NCBI RefSeq assembly: GCF_036634195.1
Contig: NZ_JAZIFY010000001.1
Coordinates: forward strand, 2,986,501 to 3,050,500
DNA: 64,000 nucleotides
Direction of reading: 5' to 3'
From: Streptomyces sp. P9-A4
GTDB lineage: Bacteria; Actinomycetota; Actinomycetes; Streptomycetales; Streptomycetaceae
Program-made: the position numbers and the translations under genes
Part shown: one piece after another, positions 24,355 through 32,087 of the stretch
How the letters are laid out: every line of letters starts with the position of its first letter
Position numbering within the stretch: position 1 is the stretch's first letter
Notes under the pieces: model-generated
What the model saw: the letters and a program-made list of their open reading frames with translations, nothing else
What the model was told of the DNA's origin: nothing
The model's database searches: none

Positions 24355-25923
24355 CTGACTGTCCACGATCTCAACGAACTCCTGCTCATCAGCTCACTCG
24401 TGCTGCTGATCGCGGTCGCGGCCGTACGGATCTCGTCCCGGAGCGGGCTCCCCAGCCTGCTGCTCTACCTCGGCATCGGCATCGCCATAGGCCAGGACGG
24501 CATCGGCAACGTCGCCTTCGACAACGCGGAACTCACGCAGGTCATCGGCTATGCGGCCCTTGTCGTGATCCTCGCCGAGGGTGGCCTCGGCACGAAGTGG
24601 AAGGAGATCAAGCCGGCCCTTCCCGCCGCGGTCGTCCTCTCCACCGTCGGCGTCGCCGTCAGCGTGGGCATCACGGCCTCGGCCGCCCACTACCTCGTCG
24701 GCCTCGACTGGCGTCAGGCGCTCATCATCGGCGCCGTCGTCTCCTCCACCGACGCCGCCGCCGTCTTCTCCGTCCTGCGCAAGGTGCCCCTGCCGTCCCG
24801 TGTCACCGGTGTCCTGGAGGCCGAGTCCGGCTTCAACGACGCCCCCGTCGTGATCCTCGTCGTCGCCTTCTCCACCGCCGGACCCGTCGACCACTGGTAC
24901 GTCCTCGTCGGCACGATCGCCCTCGAACTCGCCATCGGCGTCGCCGTCGGCCTCACCGTCGGCTTCCTCGGCGCCTATGGGCTGCGTCACATCGCGCTGC
25001 CCGCCTCCGGCCTCTACCCGATCGCCGTCATGGCCATCGCCGTCGTCGCGTACGCGGCCGGCGCCATGGCCCACGGCTCCGGATTCCTCGCCGTCTACCT
25101 GGCCTCGATGGTCCTCGGCAACGCCAAGCTGCCGCACGCGCCCGCGAACCGCGGCTTCGCCGAGGGACTCGGCTGGATCGCCCAGATCGGCATGTTCGTC
25201 CTGCTCGGCCTGCTCGTCACCCCGCACGAGCTGGGCCACGACTTCTGGCCCGCCGTCGTCATCGGCCTGGTCCTGACGATGGTCGCCCGGCCGATGGAAG
25301 TCCTGGTCAGCCTGCTGCCCTTCCGCATCCCCTGGCAGGAACAGGCCCTGATGTCCTGGGCCGGCCTGCGCGGCGCCGTCCCCATCATCCTCGCCACCAT
25401 CCCGATGGTGTCGGGCATCGAGGGCAGCGAACGGATCTTCAACATCGTCTTCGTGCTCGTCGTCGTCTACACCCTCGTGCAGGGCCCGACCCTGCCCTGG
25501 CTGGCGAAGGCGCTGAAGCTCGGCGACTCCGGCGAGGCCGCCGACCTCGGCGTCGAATCCGCGCCCCTGGAACGGCTCCGCGGCCATCTCCTCTCCGTCG
25601 CCGTCCCGGAGCACTCCCGGATGCACGGCGTCGAGGTCGCCGAACTGCGCCTCCCCGCCGGAGCGGCCGTCACCCTCGTCGTGCGCGAGGACACCAGCTT
25701 CGTACCGGGCCCCGCGACCGTCCTGCGGCACGGCGACGAACTCCTCGTCGTCGCGACCGATCCGGTACGGGACGCCACCGAGCGGCGGCTGCGCGCGGTC
25801 GGCCAGGGCGGCAAGCTGGCCGGCTGGCTGGGCACCAGCGGGGCCACCGCGGCCTCGGCCCCCTCGGGCGCGGCACAGCGGTTCCACCGCCACAGCGAGC
25901 AGCACAGACGAACATCCGGTTGA
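24355..25923 (+). CDS. K+/H+ or Na+/H+ antiporter with TrkA_C domain
   Basis: The 522-residue CPA1-type antiporter has about 12 membrane helices with the conserved SSTDAAAVFSVLR and ESGFNDAPVVIL segments, whose acidic residues carry the exchanged ions. A C-terminal cytoplasmic TrkA_C-like domain follows (HLLSVAVPEHSRMHGVEV to LLVVATD), resembling NhaP2-type potassium/proton antiporters. The family usually begins TVHDLNELLL, which in this frame follows a CTG at 24355, with AAGGA seven bases upstream. The first ordinary start, GTG 24400, would cut off half of the first helix. The CTG start is therefore preferred but unproven. Confidence 0.85.
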   Translation: MTVHDLNELLLISSLVLLIAVAAVRISSRSGLPSLLLYLGIGIAIGQDGIGNVAFDNAELTQVIGYAALVVILAEGGLGTKWKEIKPALPAAVVLSTVGVAVSVGITASAAHYLVGLDWRQALIIGAVVSSTDAAAVFSVLRKVPLPSRVTGVLEAESGFNDAPVVILVVAFSTAGPVDHWYVLVGTIALELAIGVAVGLTVGFLGAYGLRHIALPASGLYPIAVMAIAVVAYAAGAMAHGSGFLAVYLASMVLGNAKLPHAPANRGFAEGLGWIAQIGMFVLLGLLVTPHELGHDFWPAVVIGLVLTMVARPMEVLVSLLPFRIPWQEQALMSWAGLRGAVPIILATIPMVSGIEGSERIFNIVFVLVVVYTLVQGPTLPWLAKALKLGDSGEAADLGVESAPLERLRGHLLSVAVPEHSRMHGVEVAELRLPAGAAVTLVVREDTSFVPGPATVLRHGDELLVVATDPVRDATERRLRAVGQGGKLAGWLGTSGATAASAPSGAAQRFHRHSEQHRRTSG

Positions 25924-25940
25924 TCCCAGGCATCAATTCA

Positions 25941-25981
25941 AGGGAGGGAGCGTTTTCCCAGGCGGGAGGACGCTCCTCCCT
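25941..25981 (+). terminator. Imperfect hairpin after antiporter
   Basis: AGGGAGGGAGCGT (25941-25953) can pair with ACGCTCCTCCCT (25970-25981) with one bulge. It lies 18 bp past the antiporter stop. Confidence 0.55.
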
Positions 25982-26174
25982 GTACCATGAAGGCACACTT
26001 GATCGAACCAACTCTGCCTGACGCAGAGCTGGCGCGACCGTATGGCGGCCGCGGCGCCCCTCCTCAGTGGGGCCGGCCCGGTATCTACCGCAGTAACGCG
26101 CATGAGGACAGCTCTCGGCGACACCCGCACCACCGTGCCGGGGCGCGCTACCAGGCGGCAGAAAGGCCAGGACC

Positions 26175-27446
26175 GTGGCATCCACGGTCATCTCCGACAA
26201 GCGGCCCGGCTACGGGCAGCTCCTGCGCACCCCCGGTGCGCTGTCCTTCCTGCTCCCCGGCTTCGCCGCCCGGCAGCCCTTCGCGATGCTGACCATCGGC
26301 ATCGTCCTGCTCGTCCAGCACACCACCGGCTCCTTCGGCAGCGCCGGGGCGGTCGCCGCCGCCACCGGCGTCTCGATGGCGCTGTTCGCCCCGCAGAGCG
26401 GCAAGCTCGCCGACCGCTTCGGCCAGCGGGCCGTCCTGATCCCCGGCGTCCTCGTCCACACCGCGTCCGTCTCGCTGCTCGTGGCGCTCGCGCTGGGCGG
26501 CGCCCCGCTCTGGGCCCTGTTCCTCGCGGCCGTCCCGGCCGGTGCCTCGGTGCCGCAGGTCGGGCCGATGGTCCGGGCCCGCTGGGCCGCCAAGCTCGAC
26601 GGCACCCCGCTGATGCCGACGGCCGCCGCCTTCGAGTCCGTGACCGACGAGTTCACCTTCGTCGTCGGCCCGGTCCTCGCCACCGCCCTGTGCACCGGCG
26701 TCCACCCGGCCGCCGGCCTGATCGCCGAGGCCGCCCTCACCCTCGTCGGCGGGCTCTTCTTCGCCGCCCAGCGCGCCACCCAGCCCGCGTTCGGCGCCTC
26801 CTCGGCCCACGCCGCCGAACCCCACCGCTCGGCGCTCTCCATCCCCGGCGTCCGGGTCCTGATCGTCGCCTTCCTCGGCATCGGCTCCGTCTTCGGCGGC
26901 ATGCAGGTCTCCCTCACCGCCTTCACCGCGGAGATCGGCAACCCCGGCGCCAACGGCCTGCTCTACGGCGTCTTCGCCGCGGGCAACATGCTCGCGGGCA
27001 TCGCCATGGGCGCCGTCGCCTGGAAGTCCGGCCCCCGCCGCCGGCTGATCCTCGGCTACGCCGGCCTCACCGTCGCCGCGTCCCTGCTGTGGACCGCCCA
27101 CTCGGTGCTGCTCCTCGGCGCCCTGGGCCTGGTCGTGGGTCTGTTCATCGCCCCCGCCCTCATCACCGGCTACACCATCGTCGAGACCCTGATCCCGGCG
27201 TCCGCCCGTACCGAGGCCTTCACCTGGCTCACCGGCGCCGTCGCGCTCGGCCAGGCCGCGGCCGTCACGGTGGCCGGCCGCCTCGCCGACGCCCACGGCG
27301 CGAGCACCGGATTCCTGGTCCCGATGGTGGGCACGGCGCTGGCCCTGGCCACGCTCCTGGCCCTGCGGTCGCGCCTCAGGCCGCGCGAGACGAGCCGCGT
27401 CGCGGCGCGTGGTGTCGGTCACCGCGTGCCGGTGGCGGTGGACTGA
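26175..27446 (+). CDS. MFS transporter, 12-helix
   Basis: This 423-residue major facilitator protein of about 12 helices has the loop 2-3 motif GKLADRFGQRAVL. Its C-terminal half has GLYGVFAAGN-like helices and ends with a short basic tail. It resembles Streptomyces efflux-type MFS proteins of unknown substrate. GTG 26175 is preceded by AGGA. The 250 bp upstream holds the terminator of the antiporter and no other gene. Nothing in the neighbourhood points to a specific drug or metabolite. Confidence 0.8.
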   Translation: MASTVISDKRPGYGQLLRTPGALSFLLPGFAARQPFAMLTIGIVLLVQHTTGSFGSAGAVAAATGVSMALFAPQSGKLADRFGQRAVLIPGVLVHTASVSLLVALALGGAPLWALFLAAVPAGASVPQVGPMVRARWAAKLDGTPLMPTAAAFESVTDEFTFVVGPVLATALCTGVHPAAGLIAEAALTLVGGLFFAAQRATQPAFGASSAHAAEPHRSALSIPGVRVLIVAFLGIGSVFGGMQVSLTAFTAEIGNPGANGLLYGVFAAGNMLAGIAMGAVAWKSGPRRRLILGYAGLTVAASLLWTAHSVLLLGALGLVVGLFIAPALITGYTIVETLIPASARTEAFTWLTGAVALGQAAAVTVAGRLADAHGASTGFLVPMVGTALALATLLALRSRLRPRETSRVAARGVGHRVPVAVD

Positions 27447-27476
27447 TCCCGCGGAATACGTCAGTATGGATCGTCG

Positions 27477-27503
27477 TTAGCACTCGATGAGTGTGAGTGC
27501 CAG
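27477..27503 (+). promoter_or_regulatory. CIRCE-like inverted repeat (HrcA operator)
   Basis: TTAGCACTC (27477-27485), nine bases, then GAGTGCCAG (27495-27503). The CIRCE consensus bound by the heat-shock repressor HrcA is TTAGCACTC-N9-GAGTGCTAA. The left half matches 9 of 9, the right half 7 of 9, and the spacing is exact. It overlaps the ribosome site of the FmdB-type gene that starts at 27515. Confidence 0.65.
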
Positions 27504-27514
27504 GAGGAAGACAA

Positions 27515-27862
27515 GTGCCGACCTACCAGTACCAGTGCACCGAGTGCGGCGAGGGCCTCGAGGCGGTGCAGAAGTTCACCGATGACGCGCTGACCGAGTG
27601 CCCCCAGTGCAAGGGCCGCCTGAAGAAGGTGTTCTCGGCCGTCGGCATCGTCTTCAAGGGATCCGGCTTCTACCGGAACGACAGCCGCGGCTCGTCGTCC
27701 AGCAGCTCGCCGGCCGCGTCGAAGTCCTCGACCTCGTCGGCGTCCTCTTCGGACGCGAAGCCGGCCGCTTCGAGCTCGTCGTCCGGTTCCTCTTCGACGG
27801 CGTCTTCGTCGTCGAGCGGCTCGTCGTCGTCGAGCGCGGGAAGCTCGACCTCGGCCGCCTGA
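27515..27862 (+). CDS. FmdB-family zinc-ribbon protein
   Basis: The 115-residue protein starts at GTG 27515, seven bases after AGGAGG. Residues 1-45 form the FmdB zinc ribbon (YQCTECGEGLE and ECPQCKGRLKKVFS, two CxxC pairs) ending in GSGFYRND. The rest is a low-complexity Ser/Ala tail of about 65 residues. Members are small regulators or chaperone-like proteins of uncertain role. The CIRCE-like element over its promoter suggests heat-shock control. A UUCG-capped terminator follows. Confidence 0.85.
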   Translation: MPTYQYQCTECGEGLEAVQKFTDDALTECPQCKGRLKKVFSAVGIVFKGSGFYRNDSRGSSSSSSPAASKSSTSSASSSDAKPAASSSSSGSSSTASSSSSGSSSSSAGSSTSAA

Positions 27863-27890
27863 CCAAGGCCGGTTCCTACGGTTCTCGTAC

Positions 27891-27918
27891 GAGGCCCCGT
27901 CGTTCGCGACGGGGCCTC
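27891..27918 (+). terminator. Perfect 12-bp hairpin with UUCG loop
   Basis: Arms 27891-27902 and 27907-27918 pair perfectly around TTCG, a very stable tetraloop, followed by GGCGTTT. Confidence 0.85.
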
Positions 27919-27952
27919 GGCGTTTCCCGGTGCCCCGCATAGGGTGGCCGCC

Positions 27953-28798
27953 ATGGCGACCCAAGACACGTACGCGGACATCGGTGTGATCGGCGGCTCC
28001 GGCTTCTACTCCTTCCTGGAGGACGTCACGGAGGTCTCCGTCGACACCCCCTACGGCAGCCCCAGCGACTCCCTCTTCCTCGGTGAGATCGCCGGCCGCC
28101 GGGTCGCCTTCCTCCCCCGCCACGGCCGCGGCCACACGGTCCCGCCGCACCGCGTCAACTACCGCGCCAACCTCTGGGCCCTGCGGTCCGTGGGGGTACG
28201 GCAGATCCTCGGGCCCTGCGCCGTGGGCGGGCTGAGCGAGGAGTACGGGCCCGGCACCCTCGTCGTCCCCGACCAGCTCGTCGACCGTACGAAGCACCGC
28301 GAGCAGACCTACTTCGACGGGGTACGCCGGGCCGACGGCGCCACACCCCGCGTCGTCCACGTCACCTTCGCCGACCCGTACTGCCCGGACGGGCGGCGGG
28401 TCGCCGTCAAGGCCGCACGGGGGCGGGGCTGGGAGCCCGTCGACGGCGGCACCATGGTCGTGATCGAGGGGCCGCGCTTCTCCACCCGGGCCGAGTCCCG
28501 GTGGCACGCGGCGGCCGGCTGGTCGGTGGTCGGCATGACCGGGCACCCCGAGGCCGTCCTCGCCCGTGAACTGGGCCTCTGCTACACCTCCCTCGCGCTC
28601 GTCACCGACCTGGACGCGGGCGCCGAGACCGGCGACGGCGTCTCCCACACCGAGGTGCTGCGGGTGTTCGGCGAGAACGTGGGCCGCCTGCGGGAGGTCC
28701 TCTTCGACGCGGTCGGCGCCCTGCCGGCGACGCTGGACCGGGACTGCCTGTGCACCCACGCGCACGACGGCTGGGATCTGGGGATCGAGCTGCCGTAA
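27953..28798 (+). CDS. mtnP: S-methyl-5'-thioadenosine phosphorylase
   Basis: The 281-residue protein of the MTAP/PNP family cleaves methylthioadenosine with phosphate in methionine salvage. Motifs are GVIGGSGFYSF at the start, FLPRHGRGHTVPPHRVNYRAN, the phosphate/base region GPCAVGGLSEEYGPG, and TMVVIEGPRFSTRAES with VVGMTGHPEAVLARE. The last would be MT-x-PE in many MTA or methylthioinosine enzymes. ATG 27953 is preferred. Alternative substrates such as methylthioinosine cannot be excluded. Confidence 0.88.
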   Translation: MATQDTYADIGVIGGSGFYSFLEDVTEVSVDTPYGSPSDSLFLGEIAGRRVAFLPRHGRGHTVPPHRVNYRANLWALRSVGVRQILGPCAVGGLSEEYGPGTLVVPDQLVDRTKHREQTYFDGVRRADGATPRVVHVTFADPYCPDGRRVAVKAARGRGWEPVDGGTMVVIEGPRFSTRAESRWHAAAGWSVVGMTGHPEAVLARELGLCYTSLALVTDLDAGAETGDGVSHTEVLRVFGENVGRLREVLFDAVGALPATLDRDCLCTHAHDGWDLGIELP

Positions 28799-28922
28799 AC
28801 CCCCCTGGGGGGTGAGGGAGTTGTCCACAGGCATGGGGTGGTCCCCAGGCCGGAGCGGGCAGGAGGCGGGGCCGGGAGAGTGGGAGCCGATCCCACTCCC
28901 GACCAGGACGACGGCGGCCACG

Positions 28923-29477
28923 ATGACGACTCCTTCCCTTCCTTCTTCTCCCTCTTCCTGTCTTTCACCAGCCGGTCTTCCCTCGCCCGTGCCGGCGCCG
29001 TGCGTGGTGCCGTTCTTCGAGCCGCTACGGGTGCGGGGCACCCGGCACCGGCTGCGCAGGGCGCTGCGACGGGGCCGGCACCTGCCCGCCGTGCTGCTGG
29101 CCCTGGCGGCCGTGGCCCTGGCCGTCGGGGGCGGCGGTCCACGGCCGGAGGCCCCGGCGACCGCCGTCGCCGCTCGCGCCCGGCCGCCCGTGGTCGTCCG
29201 GCCGGTGTCGGTCCCGGTGCGGATCGCCGACGCCGCGACCGTACGGCTGCTGCGTCCCGGCGACCGGGTCGATGTGATCGCCGCTCCCAACTCGACGCTC
29301 GGCGGGGCGGGTGAGGCGCGAGTGGTCGCGACGGGCGCCCGAGTGGCCGAAGTTCCACACCCGGGTGAGACTCGTTCGGACGGAGGGGCGCTCGTCGTCC
29401 TGTCCGTGCCACGGGCGACGGCGGCGGCCCTCGCAGGTGCCGGTGTCACATCCCAACTGGCGGTGACAGTGTGCTGA
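28923..29477 (+). CDS. SAF/RcpC (CpaB-like) domain membrane protein
   Basis: The 184-residue protein has a Pro/Ser-rich N-terminus, a basic stretch (RHRLRRALRRGRH), one membrane helix (PAVLLALAAVALAVGG) and an extracytoplasmic domain. The domain contains PVRIADAATVRLLRPGDRVDV and ALVVLSVPRATAAALAG, typical of the RcpC/CpaB domain of Flp pilus assembly proteins. No other pilus genes are nearby, so it may be an orphan homologue. The start at ATG 28923 is uncertain; an in-frame upstream extension is possible. Confidence 0.65.
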   Translation: MTTPSLPSSPSSCLSPAGLPSPVPAPCVVPFFEPLRVRGTRHRLRRALRRGRHLPAVLLALAAVALAVGGGGPRPEAPATAVAARARPPVVVRPVSVPVRIADAATVRLLRPGDRVDVIAAPNSTLGGAGEARVVATGARVAEVPHPGETRSDGGALVVLSVPRATAAALAGAGVTSQLAVTVC

Positions 29478-29591
29478 TTAGCACTGACGCTCTGTCAAGT
29501 CACCGTTCCGTGTGTACGGATTGGACGCCTATGCGCCCTTCACGGCCTAATGGCTCCGCACCCTGCAACACAAGCGACGAAAGGCACCTCG

Positions 29592-30110
29592 GTGGCCGAC
29601 AAGAAGGAAAGTTTGCTGGGAGGCTTCAAGGCCTTCCTGATGCGCGGCAACGTGATCGACCTGGCGGTGGCGGTCGTCATCGGTGCCGCGTTCACGAACA
29701 TCGTGAACTCGGTGGTCAAGGGCCTCATCAACCCGATCGTCGGCGCCTTCGGCACCAAGGACCTGGAGAGCTACGCGTCCTGCATCAAGGGCACGTGCAA
29801 GGTGGTCAACGGGGAGGTGCAGGGCGTCCAGCTCCAGTGGGGCCTGGTCCTCAGCGCCGTGCTGAGCTTCCTGATCACCGCGGCCGTCGTCTACTTCCTG
29901 ATGGTCCTGCCGATGGCGAAGATCCTCGCGAAGCGCGCCGCGCACGACAAGGCGAAGGAGGGCGTCGCGGAGACCATGGAGATCAGCGAGCTGGAGGTGC
30001 TCAAGGAGATCCGCGACCACCTCGTCTCGCAGCGCGGACCCTCGTCGGGCACGGGAACGGGCGCCGGTTCGGGCGCGGGCGGTGGATCGGGGACGCACCC
30101 CACCTCCTGA
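29592..30110 (+). CDS. mscL: Large-conductance mechanosensitive channel
   Basis: The 172-residue MscL forms the pentameric pore that opens under hypo-osmotic shock. The N-terminal helix and first pore helix (GGFKAFLMRGNVIDLAVAVVIGAAFTNIVNSVV) are canonical, and a second helix follows (LVLSAVLSFLITAAVVYFLMV). A cytoplasmic helix (SELEVLKEIRDHLV) precedes a Gly/Ser tail. The periplasmic loop is slightly extended and has two Cys (SCIKGTCK). GTG 29592 follows AAAGG by eight bases. Confidence 0.92.
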   Translation: MADKKESLLGGFKAFLMRGNVIDLAVAVVIGAAFTNIVNSVVKGLINPIVGAFGTKDLESYASCIKGTCKVVNGEVQGVQLQWGLVLSAVLSFLITAAVVYFLMVLPMAKILAKRAAHDKAKEGVAETMEISELEVLKEIRDHLVSQRGPSSGTGTGAGSGAGGGSGTHPTS

Positions 30111-30129
30111 CCGGCACCCCGTGCCGGGA

Positions 30130-30351
30130 TCAGAGGTGGTGCGGCGGCTTCTCGTCGAGGAAGCGCGCGAGGTCGGCGGCGCTGTCGCCACCGGCCGGAG
30201 GCCGCTCGCCCCATCCACGGTCCGTGTCGTCCGCGGACTGCCGATCCAGCGGATCGTCGAAGACGAGTCTCGGCTTCGGACTGTTCTCGGGGCTGGAAGT
30301 TACGCCGGGCCGCTTCGCGTCTCGCGGTCCGTGGGCGGGGGCGGTGCTCAT
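30130..30351 (-). CDS. Small conserved hypothetical protein
   Basis: The 73-residue hydrophilic protein has a C-terminal half (PRLVFDDPLDRQSADDT, then DLARFLDEKPPHHL) that looks strongly conserved among streptomycetes and has few low-complexity residues. There are no cysteines, helices or signal peptide. ATG 30351 opens MSTAPAHG. It is convergent with mscL (19-bp gap). Function unknown. Confidence 0.65.
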   Translation of the reverse strand: MSTAPAHGPRDAKRPGVTSSPENSPKPRLVFDDPLDRQSADDTDRGWGERPPAGGDSAADLARFLDEKPPHHL

Positions 30352-30405
30352 ACCTCCAGGGTACGCCGGTGGGACTGCGGGTCAGCGGGTCGCCGGGTCA
30401 CCGCA

Positions 30406-30858
30406 TCAGCGGTCCTTCGGGTCGACGACCCAGAGGCCGAGCACGACGAGGAACGACAGGACGAGGAAGCCCGCACCCCACCACGCGGTGCCGGTGTCGC
30501 CGGTCATCCACTCGTCCACCACGATGGTCAGCCCCCAGAGCTGGCCGATGACCACCGTGAGCGCCAGCGTCAGCCGGGCCGTCAGCTTGGCGGAGCGCTC
30601 GGGTTCCTGCTCCGTGCCGGCCCCGGGACCCGGCCCGGTGCGGGTGATCCGGGGGTCGCCGTATCCGCTGGTGGCGCGGATCTGCGGGTATCGCTCGCGC
30701 ACGGGGCGGTTCAGGCGCGGCTGCGCGCTGCCGGGGGTGTACACGGGGCGGGGAGGAGCGGCTTCCGGGACGGCCGGAGCCGCCGCCGCTTCCGGGGTCT
30801 TGGGGGCTGCCGGGGTCGTCGGGGCTTCCGGGTCCCGGGGGAACGGGCTCTCGGTCAT
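30406..30858 (-). CDS. Two-helix membrane protein of molybdoenzyme operon
   Basis: This 150-residue protein has a Pro/Ala-rich cytoplasmic N-terminus of about 90 residues and two C-terminal membrane helices (LTARLTLALTVVIGQLWGLTIVV and WWGAGFLVLSFLVVLGLWVV). Its ATG overlaps the Rieske stop (ATGA at 30855-30858), which makes it the last gene of the five-gene molybdoenzyme operon. It may be a small membrane anchor or assembly factor. I do not recognise a family. Confidence 0.65.
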   Translation of the reverse strand: MTESPFPRDPEAPTTPAAPKTPEAAAAPAVPEAAPPRPVYTPGSAQPRLNRPVRERYPQIRATSGYGDPRITRTGPGPGAGTEQEPERSAKLTARLTLALTVVIGQLWGLTIVVDEWMTGDTGTAWWGAGFLVLSFLVVLGLWVVDPKDR

Positions 30859-31484
30859 GTGCGCTCACTCCGCTCCGGGCCGGCGGCGCTTCGGCAGATA
30901 CGGAGGGCGTCGCCCTGCTCGCGGCAGAGGCCGTCCCTGGCGCTCTCGCCCGAGCGGGCGGTGCCGATCGCCCACACGCTGCCGTCGACCTGCTCCACGA
31001 GCAGCACCTTCGGCAGGGCGCGGGGCGGGGGTCCAGCGGTGACCTCGCCGGTCCGCGCGTCGAAGATCCCCTCGTGGCAGGGGCAGTACAGCTCGCCCTC
31101 GCTGCCCCGCTCCTTGCGCCACAGCACGGCGCAGGCGAGATGGGTGCAGACGGCGGAGTAGCCGGCCAGGGTGCCGTCGTCCAGGCGAACGGCGACCGCG
31201 CGATCCCCGTCGCCGGGGTAGCGGAAGGCGAGGGACTCGCCGGGCTCGATCCGGTCGGCGACCTTCTTCGGCTCGGGCGCCCCGTCGCTGTCGCCGTGCC
31301 GGTGCAGGATGCCGGAGGCGACGGCGACACCGCCGACGGCGAGGCCGCCGGAGACGGTGGCGACGATCCGCAGGTAGTCGCGGCGGGAGGTGAGCGCGTC
31401 GGCGGCGATCCGGTCGTGGAGCGCTGCCTGTGCCGCGTCGGAGTGGGGGTCCGAGGCGGGCGGCTGGGGGTCGGTGACGCTCAA
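30855..31484 (-). CDS. Rieske [2Fe-2S] protein with Tat-like signal
   Basis: The 209-residue protein has a twin-arginine-like N-terminal segment (SRRDYLRIVATVSGG) followed by a hydrophobic stretch, then a Rieske domain with CTHLACAV and CPCHEGIFD, giving the C-x-H and C-x2-H cluster ligands. It is probably exported by Tat and anchored, acting as an electron carrier for the operon's complex. Two extra Cys near the C-terminus (GLCREQGDALRICRS) are unusual. The start is TTG 31484, overlapping the ferredoxin stop by 4 bp (TTGA). Confidence 0.83.
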   Translation of the reverse strand: MSVTDPQPPASDPHSDAAQAALHDRIAADALTSRRDYLRIVATVSGGLAVGGVAVASGILHRHGDSDGAPEPKKVADRIEPGESLAFRYPGDGDRAVAVRLDDGTLAGYSAVCTHLACAVLWRKERGSEGELYCPCHEGIFDARTGEVTAGPPPRALPKVLLVEQVDGSVWAIGTARSGESARDGLCREQGDALRICRSAAGPERSERT

Positions 31485-32080
31485 CGGACATCCCTTCCAT
31501 TGATCTCGACGACGGGCAGGCCGCCGGGTACCGGCCACTGGACCCGGTCGGCGGGGACGACCATCGCCACTCCGGTGGAGACGGTGGTGGTGCCGAAGGT
31601 GAAGGAGTCGGCGACCTGGACGCCGGGGCGTTCGGCCTGGAGCTCTTCGAGGGTTCCGTAGAAGAGGGCGCCGGTGGGGCAGACGGTGGCGCACATCGGG
31701 GCGAGGCCGTAGGCGGTGCGGTCGTAGCAGAGGTTGCACTTCATCTGCAGCTTCGCCTGGAGGTCGATCTTCGGTACGCCGAAGGGGCAGGCATTGACGC
31801 AGTTGGCGCAGCCGATGCAGCGGGTGGTGTCGGCCTGCTGCACGACGCCGTCGGCGGTGACGAGGATCGCGTCGGCGGGGCAGACCTCGGCGCAGGGGGC
31901 GACGGGGTCCTCGCAGTGCATGCAGACGGTCGGGAGGGAGGCGACGGAATGGCCCTCGTCGGGGTAGTCGAGGTGGATCATCGACTTGCCGCGGTGGGAG
32001 TCGCATTCGCGGCAGGCGGAGACACAGGCCTGGCAGCCGATGCAGCGGCCCGGGTCGATGAAGATCGTGCGGCCCATCAT
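31481..32080 (-). CDS. 4Fe-4S ferredoxin subunit, NrfC/HybA-like
   Basis: The 199-residue protein has four Cys clusters: CIGCQACVSACRECD, CMHCEDPVAPCAEVCP, CIGCANCVNACPFG and a last CNLCYDRTAYGLAPMCATVCP. This is the four-cluster electron-transfer subunit found with membrane molybdoenzymes (NrfC, DmsB, FdnH types). It would carry electrons between the molybdopterin subunit and the membrane or Rieske partner. GAGAGGAG upstream of ATG 32080 supports the start. The stop overlaps the Rieske start. Confidence 0.9.
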   Translation of the reverse strand: MMGRTIFIDPGRCIGCQACVSACRECDSHRGKSMIHLDYPDEGHSVASLPTVCMHCEDPVAPCAEVCPADAILVTADGVVQQADTTRCIGCANCVNACPFGVPKIDLQAKLQMKCNLCYDRTAYGLAPMCATVCPTGALFYGTLEELQAERPGVQVADSFTFGTTTVSTGVAMVVPADRVQWPVPGGLPVVEINGRDVR

Positions 32081-32087
32081 GTGCGGG

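Noticed and set aside
29471..29485. TTAGCACTG, second CIRCE-like half upstream of mscL
   Set aside because: No inverted partner at nine-base spacing; likely chance.
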